The notes under the pieces are model-generated. The model was given only the letters and a program-made list of their open reading frames with translations, did not search any database and was not told the DNA's origin. The translations under genes were made by a program, and so were the position numbers. From contig LVAO01000006.1 of the NCBI GenBank assembly GCA_001604065.1, forward strand, positions 124,001 to 188,000: a stretch of DNA of 64,000 nt, in the 5' to 3' direction. This DNA comes from Clostridiales bacterium Firm_09 (GTDB lineage Bacteria > Bacillota > Clostridia > Christensenellales > DTU072). Below, piece by piece: positions 8,728 to 18,700 of the stretch. Position 1 is the first letter of the stretch. Each line of letters starts with the position of its first letter.

Positions 8728-9303
8728 CTATCTTCTGTATTTTGCAAGAATTTCTGATCCCGAAAGCACCTTGCGGGCCTCTGCCACATAGGGATTCTCG
8801 GGTCTTTGCACCGGCGCCACGGGCTTGGGAGTCTTTTTGGCGACAGCCTTTGTGGCGGGAGCGGTATAGCCTTCGCGGAGTGCGGAGGTGGGCACTGCAA
8901 TAAAACCGGTGTAAGCGTAGTTGTATTTGCCGGTATCCACGTTAACGTCAAATACCTCTTTGCCTTTGCCTTTAAGGAGGTCAATCACGGGCAGGATGTC
9001 GCCTTCGCCTGTAATCATGGCAACGGCATCAATCTTATCATTGTATGCAATGTCGGCGGCATCGATTACCTGCTTGCTGTCCAGTTTGTTGCGGCGGCGG
9101 GACGCGCTGGGAAGAGATACGGCGTAGCCGTTCGCAGAGATATACTCATTGAAATCGCGGTTTCTTTTGGCGACGTAGCTGTAAAACTTGCAGGTAACTA
9201 TCTCATATTTCGCCTCGAGATTCTTAACAATCTGCTTGAACCCGACGCAGGTAACTCTCAAACTGGCAATGTCCGCAAGGATAATCATTTTAGGTTTGTT
9301 CAT
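8728..9303 (-). CDS. NYN domain (LabA/PIN-like) protein
   Basis: 191 residues. The first ~125 form a NYN/PIN-like nuclease fold: an acidic start ILADIASL (Asp11), the central KLDSKQVIDAADI with two acidic residues, and ITGEGDILPVIDLLKGKGKEV, which matches the family's 'SGDGDF.p.i....GK.V' signature with Thr for Ser. Such proteins are candidate metal-dependent RNases, but few are characterised. The C-terminal ~60 residues are low-complexity, rich in Ala, Pro and Lys, and end in a basic helix. It overlaps the glycosylase gene by 4 bases and ends the operon. Substrate unknown. Confidence 0.8.
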   Translation of the reverse strand: MNKPKMIILADIASLRVTCVGFKQIVKNLEAKYEIVTCKFYSYVAKRNRDFNEYISANGYAVSLPSASRRRNKLDSKQVIDAADIAYNDKIDAVAMITGEGDILPVIDLLKGKGKEVFDVNVDTGKYNYAYTGFIAVPTSALREGYTAPATKAVAKKTPKPVAPVQRPENPYVAEARKVLSGSEILAKYRR

Positions 9304-10163
9304 TTTGTTTCCTCCGTTATTGGATAATAATTGTTATCTTTGTTGCTTCTGGTATGATAGAAAAGGTATTGCTGTGCGTATCCGCTCAGGTTTCCGAAGA
9401 GACCGGCGAGCCGTCTTGCCATCTGCTCTCTGGAGCAGTCTCCGCAGGAGGCATAATACTTCTGATATACTCTCTCTATCCAGATATCCGTAGGAAATAC
9501 ATCCTCTCTGTGATATCCGAACAACAGAATGCAATCCGCTACCTTGCTGCCGACACCTTTAAGGGAAGAAAGATGCTTTCTTGCCGTCGGTGTGTCCATT
9601 CTGCTGATGTCAAGAGAAAATCCGTCCCGGATGTCTCTGGCCGTCTGCAGAATGTAATCTGCCCGATATCCTGCCCCACATGCTCTTAGTTCTTCTGCCT
9701 TTGCTTCTGCAAGCCGTTCTGCTGTAGGAAACGCCCGATAGCCGCCCATGTCCTCACCAAACCGTTCGCAAAGCCGTTCTATGATTCCACGGATGCGCGG
9801 AATATTGTTGTTTGCCGAGAGGATGAAGGAAAAAATCATTTCTTGCGGGTCCTGGTTGAGAATCCGTATGCCGCTCCCAAATGCCAGTGCCTCTTTGAGA
9901 TTGCCAAATTCGGAAAGCGCAGATTTAATTCCACCGTAATCGCGACCCAAATCGAAGTAATGAACGAAGTAGGCGGGCTGATTTGAACTAATTATAACAT
10001 GGTGGTTATCATAAATCAAGCTACAAAATAGATTTTTAGAAAAAATTTTGTAGCCTGATTCTGTCTTGTAATATCGGAATGTCTGGCCGCACCCCAGTAT
10101 GTGCTCGGGTACGAAGTCTGTCGTGTCTTCAATCAGTATTTGACCGTTTGAGATACTGTACAT
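9300..10163 (-). CDS. 8-oxoguanine DNA glycosylase, OGG1-type (HhH-GPD)
   Basis: Base-excision repair enzyme expected to remove 8-oxoguanine and nick the strand. The family's NQDPQEMIFSFILSANNNI segment is at about 103-121. The helix-hairpin-helix LKGVGSKVAD has catalytic Lys207, and FPTD carries Asp226. At 287 residues it has the short N-terminal domain seen in clostridial OGG proteins. The ATG at 10163 lacks a clear ribosome site, and a small hairpin (TTGCCC/GGGCAA, 10174-10188) sits just upstream. It follows rpmA by 42 bases and runs into the NYN gene with a 4-base overlap, so the three may share a transcript. Confidence 0.85.
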   Translation of the reverse strand: MYSISNGQILIEDTTDFVPEHILGCGQTFRYYKTESGYKIFSKNLFCSLIYDNHHVIISSNQPAYFVHYFDLGRDYGGIKSALSEFGNLKEALAFGSGIRILNQDPQEMIFSFILSANNNIPRIRGIIERLCERFGEDMGGYRAFPTAERLAEAKAEELRACGAGYRADYILQTARDIRDGFSLDISRMDTPTARKHLSSLKGVGSKVADCILLFGYHREDVFPTDIWIERVYQKYYASCGDCSREQMARRLAGLFGNLSGYAQQYLFYHTRSNKDNNYYPITEETK

Positions 10164-10205
10164 TCTGTTTTGGTTGCCCGAAGGGCAAGGATAGCAATAA
10201 CGGTG

Positions 10206-10490
10206 TCAATCAACGTTCTGCGCGTAGACACTGACCTGTTTGTCGCTTTTCCCGCGTCTTTCGAACTTGACAACACCGTCCACAAGGGCGAACAAAGTGT
10301 CGTCTTTGCCGATGCCGACATTTTTGCCGGGATGAATCTTCGTACCGCGCTGACGGACAAGGATATTTCCGGCAAGGGCGAATTGACCGTCGGACCTTTT
10401 TGCGCCGAGTCTTTTAGCGGCGCTGTCACGGCCGTTGCGCGAGCTGCCGACACCTTTTTTGTGCGCGAACAACTGAAGCTTAATAAACAT
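10206..10490 (-). CDS. rpmA: Ribosomal protein L27 with cleavable N-terminal leader
   Basis: Part of the large subunit near the peptidyl-transferase centre. The 94-residue sequence has the family core [19 protein letters not shown] and [15 protein letters not shown]. The N-terminus is [15 protein letters not shown], the Firmicute form in which a leader is removed by Prp after a Phe (here between Phe8 and Ala9), exposing the mature end. The protease gene overlaps it by 11 bases just upstream. No obg gene follows, unlike many Firmicutes. Confidence 0.97.
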   Translation of the reverse strand: MFIKLQLFAHKKGVGSSRNGRDSAAKRLGAKRSDGQFALAGNILVRQRGTKIHPGKNVGIGKDDTLFALVDGVVKFERRGKSDKQVSVYAQNVD

Positions 10491-10812
10491 TTTTGGTCTC
10501 CTCCAATTTTATGTAGGATGGATATCCGCTTGAGATATCCTGCAGACCGACCTTCATCGCTTTAAGGATGATATCGGATGTATCGAGGGTTTTACTGTCC
10601 GAAGAAGTGATCTTGCAACGCAAGTATCCCTCTCTTTCTGTCTTTTCTGTCGCTGCATGCGCCACCTTGTCCAAAGCAAGGAGCGCTGTCTGGACAATTG
10701 CCGAAACCGCTGCGCACACAATGTCTCTGCCGGATTGGTCAAAACCTGTATGCCCTTTGGCTTCTACGGCGATAATCCTTTCGCCGGCATAAAAAAGCCT
10801 GACTGTTGTCAT
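10480..10812 (-). CDS. prp: Ribosomal-processing cysteine protease Prp (YsxB)
   Basis: Cleaves the L27 leader before the protein enters the ribosome. The family motif [20 protein letters not shown] holds the catalytic pair His21 and Cys33. The length of 110 residues is normal. It lies between rplU and rpmA, the classic arrangement, 3 bases after rplU and overlapping rpmA by 11 bases, which suggests translational coupling of protease and substrate. Confidence 0.95.
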   Translation of the reverse strand: MTTVRLFYAGERIIAVEAKGHTGFDQSGRDIVCAAVSAIVQTALLALDKVAHAATEKTEREGYLRCKITSSDSKTLDTSDIILKAMKVGLQDISSGYPSYIKLEETKNVY

Positions 10813-10815
10813 GAT

Positions 10816-11121
10816 TCAGCCAACGATTTCTTTGATTTTCAGCTTGGTGAATGCTTGTCTGTGACCTTGACGTCTGCGCACATTCTTTTTGGCTTTGTAT
10901 GTGAAGATATTGATCTTCTTGCCGCGGCCGCTGCAGATAACTTCTGCATTGACATAAGCGCCGTTTAATGCAGGGCCTGCGACAATGCCGTCTTCTTTGA
11001 CAATTGCTACGGCTGGGAGCTTCACAACGGATGCGTCTTCTGCACCGAGCAATTCTACTTTGAGAATATCCCCGGGTGAGACTTTGTACTGTTTACTGCC
11101 TGTTTCGATGATAGCGTACAT
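10816..11121 (-). CDS. rplU: Ribosomal protein L21
   Basis: 101 residues beginning MYAIIETGSKQYKVSPGD, the L21 hallmark, with the conserved YKAKKNVRRRQGHRQ near the end. It binds 23S rRNA. The ATG at 11121 is chosen over an upstream in-frame start because AGGAGG lies 9 bases before it and the family begins there. First gene of rplU-prp-rpmA. Confidence 0.97.
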   Translation of the reverse strand: MYAIIETGSKQYKVSPGDILKVELLGAEDASVVKLPAVAIVKEDGIVAGPALNGAYVNAEVICSGRGKKINIFTYKAKKNVRRRQGHRQAFTKLKIKEIVG

Positions 11122-11232
11122 TATCTTAACCTCCTCTAGGACTCGCCGGCAAGGTGATATCCGTAAAATGGACATACTTCTACCTGTTTCGTGCGGCTTA
11201 TTAAGATTACCATATTCTTACCAACTATGCAA
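11122..11232 (-). promoter_or_regulatory. rplU 5' leader with imperfect hairpin; candidate L21-type leader
   Basis: A TTGCAT box (11227-11232) lies 17 bases before TAATCT (11204-11209), which carries an upstream TGG as in extended -10 promoters. The match is only moderate. The leader contains a long imperfect hairpin: ggtgatatcc at 11153-11162 pairs in part with ggacatacttctacc at 11170-11184. Firmicute rplU genes often carry an autoregulatory L21 leader; whether this matches that family needs a covariance search. Confidence 0.35.
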
Positions 11233-11266
11233 GGGTTTTTAATGTGTTTTCAGGTTATTTTCTTTA

Positions 11267-11938
11267 TTATATGGCAGTTTTTGCAAATTTTTTAAGATAT
11301 TCATCGGCATTGACCAGTTCTCCTTCCGCCATCACATACTGCGCGGTACGCAATACAGAAGAAACAGGAATATCGACACCCAGCAATCTGCCCGCAGCCT
11401 CCGCAAAACGGTCGGGTCGCAGCGTGGTATTGCCGGATGCAAGCCGGACAAGCAATCCGGCGGGATGCGGCAAAACAGAATAGATGAGATCCCTGACCTC
11501 TTTTTCTGTGACACCATCCTTGGTTTTATGTTTGACAATGAAGCCGTTTTGTATAAGCTGTCTGAGCTCTTGCGCCCGCATGTCAAGACCTTTTACGCCA
11601 ATCAGATAATCCGAGGCAACGGCATTGCCCGCAAGATTGGGGTTTCTTTCGCTTTCAAATACCGATATCACCTTCAGGCCGCCGGGCGAGTTATCGTTAA
11701 AGCGTGCGGCAAACACCTCCGGCGCGACTCCGTCAAGATAAAGTGTAAAATATTCTGCTTCGCTCGCCACACCCAACGGAAGCGGCGAAGACAGCTTGAG
11801 CATCGTATGCGGATTGAATCCGCCCGAAAGCCTGGGTTCATATCCCGCCCGGCGTATGCTGCGGTTGATTGCATTCTGAACATCGATATGTGAAATAAAT
11901 ACGGCTTCATCCGTTTTTCTGAACTTCGCATTGAGCAT
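11267..11938 (-). CDS. TIGR03936-type radical-SAM-associated protein (DUF2344)
   Basis: 223 residues starting MLNAKFRKTDEAVFISHIDV. This family sits beside the TIGR03960 radical SAM enzyme in many Clostridia and is sometimes fused to it. The motif RLSGGFNPHTMLKLSSPLPLG (about 42-62) is its best-known stretch. The ATG at 11938 is 32 bases inside the end of the upstream radical SAM gene and has GGAG 9 bases before it; a longer in-frame start would overlap further and has no site. Biochemical role unproven; proposed to act with its partner in tRNA or rRNA modification. Confidence 0.85.
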   Translation of the reverse strand: MLNAKFRKTDEAVFISHIDVQNAINRSIRRAGYEPRLSGGFNPHTMLKLSSPLPLGVASEAEYFTLYLDGVAPEVFAARFNDNSPGGLKVISVFESERNPNLAGNAVASDYLIGVKGLDMRAQELRQLIQNGFIVKHKTKDGVTEKEVRDLIYSVLPHPAGLLVRLASGNTTLRPDRFAEAAGRLLGVDIPVSSVLRTAQYVMAEGELVNADEYLKKFAKTAI

Positions 11939-13676
11939 AATTCGCCGCTCCGCACCCCCTGCAATGATATTTGCAAGAGGGACTGGTCCTTCCCTCCAGC
12001 GCAAGTTTGTATTCGTTCGCAAGATACTCTTTGGTTACCCCAAAATCGATAAAATCCCAAGGAAGCAGCTCCATGACCTTTTTGCTTCCCGTAAATTTTT
12101 CTGTATCAATCTGCAACCGGTCAATGCATTCCTGCCAGATATCTTTTTTGAAGTTCTCGGTCCAACCGTCAAAATACGCGCCATGACGGTATGCCTCTTC
12201 GATAAGTGCCGCAAGGCTCCGATCCCCTCTTGCAAAAATCCCTTCCAGCCAGGAGGCAAAGGGATCGTGCCAATGGAAGTTGACCCCGCGCATCTTGCGA
12301 AATTCAAAACGCAGAAATTGTTGTCTTCTGTCCGTTTCCTCACGTGACATCTGCGCTGCCCATTGGAAGGGCGTCACAGGCTTCGGAACAAAGATCGATG
12401 AAGATACACTGATGTTCAAAAAATGATTATGGCTGATTTCATAATAGATATCCTTGATTTTTCTTACCAGCGCGACGATTCCCGACAAATCATCGTCTGT
12501 CTCGGTCGGCAAGCCCACCATAAAATAGAGTTTTACAGAGCGGTAGCCTTGTTCAAACGCCTGCCGCATGGTGCGGTCGATGTCCTCTTCGGTGATATTC
12601 TTGTTGATGACATCCCGGAGTCTCTGCGTGCCCGCCTCGGGCGCAAATGTCAGACTGCTTTTTCTCGCCGTCTCGGCAAGTTCGGGTGTATAACTGTCCA
12701 ATCTGAGACTGGGAAGCTGGATTTTGACATTTTTCCTTTTGCACAAATCATAGACACTGCCCAGTACGGAGCAGATATCGGGATAATCGCCGCTTGAAAG
12801 GCTGCTGAATCCTATTTCTTCAGAGCCCGTCGCGTCGATGAGCGTTGAGGTAAGCCGTTCCACCGTATCTTTCTTGCGGATGCGAATGGGACGATAAAAA
12901 AAGCATGCCTGGCAGAACCGGCAACCGGCATAGCAGCCCCGATACAGTTCGACGACAGGACGGTCATGGACTATTTCCAGATTCGGAACAAGAGGTCTTT
13001 CGGGATACTGTGCCTTGTCCAGGTCTTTTACACACGCTTTTTTGATTTTTGTTATGCAATAGCCATCTTTCCGCTCGCTCAGAGAGGGAACGTAGCATCC
13101 GTCCAGTTTGGAAATTTCTTTAAGCGCCGCTGTGCGGTCGCCCTTGTGCTCCATGACGATGCGCGCAAGCGCGAGACTCACTTCCTCGCCGTCTCCGATG
13201 ATAATCACATCAAAAAACGGCGCGAATGGCTCAGGATTCGCGACACAGGGACCGCCGGCAATCACCAACGGGTAATTTTCGCCGCGGTCTTCGGAATAAA
13301 ATGGTATGCCCGCAAGGTCAAGGAGATACAGGATATTGGTATACGCCAATTCATACTGGATACTGATGCCCAGGATATCAAAATTCCGCAAGGGCTTCTT
13401 TGTCTCGATAGAGCAAAGCGGGATATTTTTTTCTTTAAGAAGATTTCCCATATCCGTCCAGGGTGCGAAGCAGCGCTCACAGACAATATCCTTATCCTTA
13501 TTCAGGATATCATAGAGGATCTGTATGCCAAGATTGCTCATGCCCACCTCATAAATATCGGGGAAGGCGATGCAGAAATCAATCCTGTGTGGTTTTTTCA
13601 TATCAGGCAGATTGAATTCCCCGCCGGCATAGCGCGCGGGTTTTTCAACTTCTGAAAATAAATCGGTATATTTCAT
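11907..13676 (-). CDS. B12-binding-domain radical SAM protein, TIGR03960 type
   Basis: 589 residues. An N-terminal cobalamin-binding-like Rossmann domain (about 30-190) precedes a radical SAM core with the cluster motif CYAGCRFC (CX3CX2C, about residue 250). The C-terminus ends in a Cys-rich tail around YHCRGCGAANYAQC. This is the typical build of the uncharacterised TIGR03960 family. It is translationally overlapped by its usual DUF2344 partner, and the pair lies directly upstream of rplU, a context also seen in other Firmicutes, which hints at a ribosome- or tRNA-linked role. GGAGAGG precedes the ATG at 13676. Confidence 0.88.
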   Translation of the reverse strand: MKYTDLFSEVEKPARYAGGEFNLPDMKKPHRIDFCIAFPDIYEVGMSNLGIQILYDILNKDKDIVCERCFAPWTDMGNLLKEKNIPLCSIETKKPLRNFDILGISIQYELAYTNILYLLDLAGIPFYSEDRGENYPLVIAGGPCVANPEPFAPFFDVIIIGDGEEVSLALARIVMEHKGDRTAALKEISKLDGCYVPSLSERKDGYCITKIKKACVKDLDKAQYPERPLVPNLEIVHDRPVVELYRGCYAGCRFCQACFFYRPIRIRKKDTVERLTSTLIDATGSEEIGFSSLSSGDYPDICSVLGSVYDLCKRKNVKIQLPSLRLDSYTPELAETARKSSLTFAPEAGTQRLRDVINKNITEEDIDRTMRQAFEQGYRSVKLYFMVGLPTETDDDLSGIVALVRKIKDIYYEISHNHFLNISVSSSIFVPKPVTPFQWAAQMSREETDRRQQFLRFEFRKMRGVNFHWHDPFASWLEGIFARGDRSLAALIEEAYRHGAYFDGWTENFKKDIWQECIDRLQIDTEKFTGSKKVMELLPWDFIDFGVTKEYLANEYKLALEGRTSPSCKYHCRGCGAANYAQCEVQKNG

Positions 13677-13697
13677 TTATCCTCTCCGGGTCAGTTG

Positions 13698-13731
13698 AAA
13701 ACCGGCGATTTTTCATTTGCGCCGGTTTTGA
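13698..13731 (-). terminator. Strong hairpin terminator after glucokinase
   Basis: AAAACCGGCG (13698-13707) and CGCCGGTTTT (13720-13729) form a perfect 10-bp stem with a 12-base loop. It ends the lipoprotein-manA-glcK unit. It lies only 21 bases before the radical SAM ATG, so that gene either reads through it or has a promoter inside the short gap. Confidence 0.8.
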
Positions 13732-13776
13732 TGATTTGATTTGAATTAAGAAATAAAGCTTTTGGCGAACCGGCGA

Positions 13777-14721
13777 CTATAAACACAACGCCACCGCGCC
13801 CAGAATGCCTGCGTCATTGAGCAAGGATGCCTTCAGAACCTTGACATACGGGTTGCGTTTGCCGCCGTAACTGTAACGTGTCACCTGCGCCTGCAGTTTT
13901 TTGATAAAATAATCCCCCTCATTGGATACACCTCCGCCAATCAGAAGGATTTCCGGACGGAAGAGGTTGACCAGACTCAACAGCCCTTCGGAAACATATT
14001 TCACATAGCGATTGACCACGTACAGACCCGCTTTATCGCCTGCGCGGGCCGCCTTAAAAGCCGTTCTCCCGCTTATCTTGCCGTCCTCCTCCGCGATTTT
14101 GTGCATCAGGCTTTCGGGATGGCGATCCATTGCTTTTTTTGTTTGCTTCACCAAAGCCGAAGCCGAGGCATAGGACTCCCAGCAGCCTTTTTTGCCGCAT
14201 GTGCAGCGAATACCGCCTATGCGGATACCGATATGTCCGGCTTCGGCACCCGCGCCGTCCTTGCCCTCAAAAATCTTGCCGTCCAGAATGATGCCGCTTC
14301 CCACCCCGGTTCCCAGCGTGATGAAGATTGCGTCCTTGTATCCCTTGCCCATGCCGAATACGACCTCGCCCAATGCGGCGCAATTGGCGTCATTGCCGAT
14401 AAAAGTCGGAACGTCCAAGTATTTCTGAAACTCTTTGACAATCGGCACATTTTCAAATCGGATATTGTTCGAATATGTGATAATGCCTTTTTTGCTGTTG
14501 ATGGTGCCTGGGATACCCATGCCCACGGCTTTTAACTGCGACTTATCGATGCCAGCGGATGCAAGTAGTTTTTCGCAAAGCGCCGCAATATCTTTTACCG
14601 TTTCCGCATAGGGATTATCGGGCTTGGTGACGATGCTTTCTTTTGCCAGAATGTTGCCCTTTTCGTCGGTCAAGCCGGCTTTAATGGACATGCCGCCGAT
14701 GTCGATTCCGATGTAATACAT
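13777..14721 (-). CDS. glcK: ROK-family glucokinase
   Basis: Phosphorylates glucose (or a related hexose) with ATP. The 314 residues show the phosphate-binding start GIDIGGMSIKAG, a second ATP loop ITLGTGVGSGIIL, and the ROK zinc site CTCGKKGCWESYA. There is no DNA-binding domain, so it is a kinase and not a ROK repressor. It lies 22 bases after manA with GAGGT before the ATG. With ManA it feeds imported hexoses into glycolysis. Specificity for glucose over fructose or mannose is inferred from family only. Confidence 0.88.
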   Translation of the reverse strand: MYYIGIDIGGMSIKAGLTDEKGNILAKESIVTKPDNPYAETVKDIAALCEKLLASAGIDKSQLKAVGMGIPGTINSKKGIITYSNNIRFENVPIVKEFQKYLDVPTFIGNDANCAALGEVVFGMGKGYKDAIFITLGTGVGSGIILDGKIFEGKDGAGAEAGHIGIRIGGIRCTCGKKGCWESYASASALVKQTKKAMDRHPESLMHKIAEEDGKISGRTAFKAARAGDKAGLYVVNRYVKYVSEGLLSLVNLFRPEILLIGGGVSNEGDYFIKKLQAQVTRYSYGGKRNPYVKVLKASLLNDAGILGAVALCL

Positions 14722-14743
14722 AGTGTGACCTCTTCTCTTGAAT

Positions 14744-15688
14744 TTATAATGACGTTTCTATGATGCTTATTTTGCCGTTTATGGAGGTATCGCAGCCCGC
14801 GGGAACAAATACCGTATCGCCTTTTATAATTCCGGTTCCGTCAAACAGTGTGCCCTGCCCCTCAATCACGGTAAAGGTAACAAAACTGGAGGCATGATAA
14901 ATAGGATAAATGCCGTCAATATTGATTTCCCGGGCAACAAAATACGGGCATTCCGCAAGCTTCCTTATTTTATAATCCTTATAATTATCGGCGCCGCAGG
15001 ACTGCAAAGGAAGCTCCTTTTTGCTTCTGTCCAGGACGGCAAGAGCCTTTTCGATGTGAAGCTCGCGCGGTTTGCCGTCCGCGCCTTTTCTTCCGTAGTC
15101 ATAAAGACGATACGTTATTCCGCTGTTCTGCTGAATTTCAATCACCGTAATGCCCGCAAGCAGCGCATGGACAGTGCCCGCTTCCACAAAATAGGTGTCT
15201 CCGGCTTTGACCGGGATTTTGTTGAGAAGGCTGCACAGGGTATTTTCGTTTATCGCCCGCCGCAATTCTTCTTCTGTCACATCGCGATTGAAACCGTAAT
15301 AGATGCAAGCTCCCGGCTCTGCATCCGCGATATACCACATCTCGGTTTTGCCGGGCTGATTCTCATGTTCCATTGCATAGCCGTCGCCGGGATGCACTTG
15401 TATGGAGAGATCTCCCGTTGCGTCAATCAATTTGACAAGGATCGGAAAGCCTCTCCTCCCTTCCGCTTTCTGGCCCAAAGCTTCGGGATGCGCAGCAAGA
15501 TAAGCCGAAAAATTTTGAGAAGCATGGATACCGGTCGCAATGATGCTCTCCTTGCCCGGATACGCAGAAAGCTCCCAGCTTTCTGCAACCTTCGCGGGTC
15601 CGCCTGTTTTGTTCCAATACTTTTTTAGTTTTTCACCGCCCCAGATATAATCCAGAAGGACAGGAGAAAGTTTGAATGGTTCTGTCAT
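14744..15688 (-). CDS. manA: Mannose-6-phosphate isomerase, class I
   Basis: Interconverts mannose-6-P and fructose-6-P. The zinc-site motifs are present: QVHPGDGYA with a His, GKTEMWY with a Glu, and VEAGTVHAL with a His. LDYIWGGEKL near the start is typical of short bacterial (Firmicute) type I enzymes of about 315 residues. Two ATGs lie close together; 15688 is preferred because AAGGA lies 8 bases before it, while the one at 15697 has no spacing. The ribosome site overlaps the stop region of the giant lipoprotein gene, so the two are co-transcribed. Confidence 0.92.
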   Translation of the reverse strand: MTEPFKLSPVLLDYIWGGEKLKKYWNKTGGPAKVAESWELSAYPGKESIIATGIHASQNFSAYLAAHPEALGQKAEGRRGFPILVKLIDATGDLSIQVHPGDGYAMEHENQPGKTEMWYIADAEPGACIYYGFNRDVTEEELRRAINENTLCSLLNKIPVKAGDTYFVEAGTVHALLAGITVIEIQQNSGITYRLYDYGRKGADGKPRELHIEKALAVLDRSKKELPLQSCGADNYKDYKIRKLAECPYFVAREINIDGIYPIYHASSFVTFTVIEGQGTLFDGTGIIKGDTVFVPAGCDTSINGKISIIETSL

Positions 15689-15700
15689 TGTTGTCATCCT

Positions 15701-18700
15701 TTATACGCGCAGCCAATAGAAATTATAATAGACCTTGATGCCGTTATCATAACCTTTCAATCTCCAATCCACATTCCAACTGTTGGGAACGGCGGGTACG
15801 GTTTCCTGATTATATTCGCAGAGAATCTGAAGCGATGCGCCACAGTCCTTGAAGATATGTCCGCCCATTGAAGTAACCGTATATGGTATTCTTATCTGCT
15901 CCAGACCGGTGCATCCAGTAAACGCGTTCCAGCCGACGGAAGTCAGCATGCCATCTTCTGCAGAGATATCCGCATAAGTCAATGCGGTACAATAGGCAAA
16001 GGCAAAATTTCCTATTGTTCTTACCTTGGAGGGAAGCTCCACAGTCTGAAGAGCGCTGCAATAGGCAAAGGCATAGGTGTCGATGACGGCAAGGTTTTCC
16101 GGCAGCGCAATACCTGTGATATCGCTGTCGGAAAAGGCATAGCTGCCGATTTTGGTAACATAAATACCCTCAATCATCGTGGGGATGACGGGTGCCGGTT
16201 CGCTTCCGGTGTAGCGTGTCACGGTGACGTTCCCGCTATTTACAACCACATATTCGAAGTTGCCCAGATATTTTATGGATTGCACCGACCAATAAACGGG
16301 TCTGCCATCCGGATTCCAGCTTGCATTCCAGCCGGAAGGCGCCGATGCGGCCTGACAATATATTGTCAGTCGCGGATTGTTTGCAAACGCACGGGCGGCA
16401 ATCGAAGTAATATTGGCAGGTATCAGCACAGAATAGACAAAATCGATACCCAGCATGGCACCCGCGCCGATACCGACCACCGGAATGGGCTGGTCCGAGT
16501 CAATCGTTTCGACTGTTTCGGGAAATGAAAACGATTCGGACACACCGAGATAGCGGGTGATGATCGCATTTCCTTGCGCGTTGACGATAAACTGATAATC
16601 GTTGCCGTAATAATTGACGGATGAAGCCCAGTTCACCGGACACGCGGTATTCCATTCATTATCCCAGCCGGAGGGCTTGGACTCAGATTGACAATACAGA
16701 ACCAACGAGGCTGCTCCGTAAAATGCTCTGTAGCCGATAAATGTGATTCTGGAAGGAATCGAAAGCGACTTCAGTTTTTTTGCAGAGAGAAACGCATACG
16801 CACGGATTCTTGTTGTGCGTGAATTTATCATGATGGTCGCATCGGGTTTTCCTGCCGGATAAACAAGCAACTCAGAATAATTTTTGGTATACAGCACACC
16901 ATCGGCGGAAACAAATACACTGTTGTTTTCGGATACCTCAAACCGTGTCAGGGACTGGCAGCCGGCAAACGCGGCTTCTCCCAAGGTGCCGACAGACGGT
17001 CCCAGTGTCACGCTGGTCAGCGAATAACAGTTATAGAACGCATAGTCTTGTATGGTCTGCAGCGTAGCGGGCAGAATTATCAGCGCAAGAGAGGTGCAAC
17101 CATAAAAGGCGCTCTTGCCGATAGACGTCACGGGTCCGATTCCCGCAGCGAACAAAGAAGTACAGCCGTAGAACAGGCTGTCGGGAATTTCTGTGACCGT
17201 TTGGGGCAATACGATTTCTAGCAACCGGGTGCAATAGGCAAAGGCATATGTGCCAAGCGATGCCAGCTCGCTGTTGCCCTCAAAAACAACCGTTCTCAGA
17301 CCGTATGCCTTATAAAATGCATAGGTGCCGATAGAAGAAACGGTTTCCGGAATGACGATTGAAGTGATTCCGACCGCCGAAGAAAACGCGAATTCTTCTA
17401 TGACCGTCAAAGAATCGGGCAAATTGAGGGTCGTCAGATTGGCGGCGTCGGCAAAGGCATATGCCTTGATTCTCGTTACCGTTGCGGGTATCGTATAGCT
17501 TGAAGCCGCTGAACCCGAAGCATACTTGATCAGCTCCTGACCGTTTTTGGTCAGCAGATTGCCGTTGTCGGACATAAAGACGGCGTTCTCTTCGCTCACA
17601 TTGATCTGACTGAAATTGGTATTGCGGAAGGCGCCGTTTCCGATAAAGGTCAGATTGGCGGGGATATAAATTTCTGTCAGAGAGATGCAACCGGATACCG
17701 CATATTCTCCGATGGATTGCAGATTGCTGTTTTGTGAAATGTGCAGAACGGCGAGCTTCGAGCAGTTATAAAAGACCTTTTCGCCCAATGTCTGCAAGGA
17801 ATCGGGAATTTCTACTTCTGTCAGGTTGTAACAAAGATTGAAAGCGTAGGATTGTATCTCTGTCAGAACGCTGCCCGGAGCAAACGAAACCGTAAGGAGC
17901 CCCATCGCTTTACCGTCTTTGCCCGCAAACGCATAGCTGCCGATAGAAACGACCGTCGCGGGAATCATGATATGCTTCAAGGCCCTTGCGCCGTAGAACT
18001 GATACCGGCCTATTGATGCAAGGTTTTGCGGGAGAATGATTTCTTCCATCGCCGGGCAGTTATAGAAAGAATAATCCCCGAGATCGGCGAGCGCCCCGCC
18101 CGGCGCAAACGTGACCCTTGTCAGTCCGGTACAGTTGTAAAACACCCTGTTGCCCATTCCGTTTGACAAGAGAGTGCCGGGAATCCAAATTTCTTCCAGC
18201 CGCACGCAGCCGGCAAAGGCGCGATCCCCGATTGTTTCAAGACGGTAAACACCCGGGAGAATGCTGAATTCGGCAATCTGAGAATTTTCAAATGCAGAAG
18301 CCCCGATTCTGCTCAAGCCCGCGGGAATAGCGAGCGAAGCAATTCCGCTGTTATAAAAGGCATAATCGCCTATGCTCATCAGCATCGAACCTGCGTCGAT
18401 CGTCAAAGAAGTCAATGAGGGAGTGTTATAGAACAGATATTCATTGATTACCCGGACTTTGGATGGCAGATATACGTCATTGAGCGAAGCACAATTGTAG
18501 AAGGCTCCTGCGCCGATCGTTTCTAGGGAGGAAGTATCGCGGATAATGACCGTTTCGAGCGACATCGGCCGGTAGCTTGTTCCCGCAAAGGCATAGGCGC
18601 CGATGGTCGCCACATTATCGGGTATCGTCAGCGAGCGCAGCATTGAACAGGAATAGAACGCGTAGCTTTCTATCGACGCTATGCTGGCATTCAGCGTCAG

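Noticed and set aside
10174-10188. TTGCCC/GGGCAA hairpin as an rpmA terminator
   Set aside because: There is no T-run after it on the minus strand, and the glycosylase gene starts 11 bases later.
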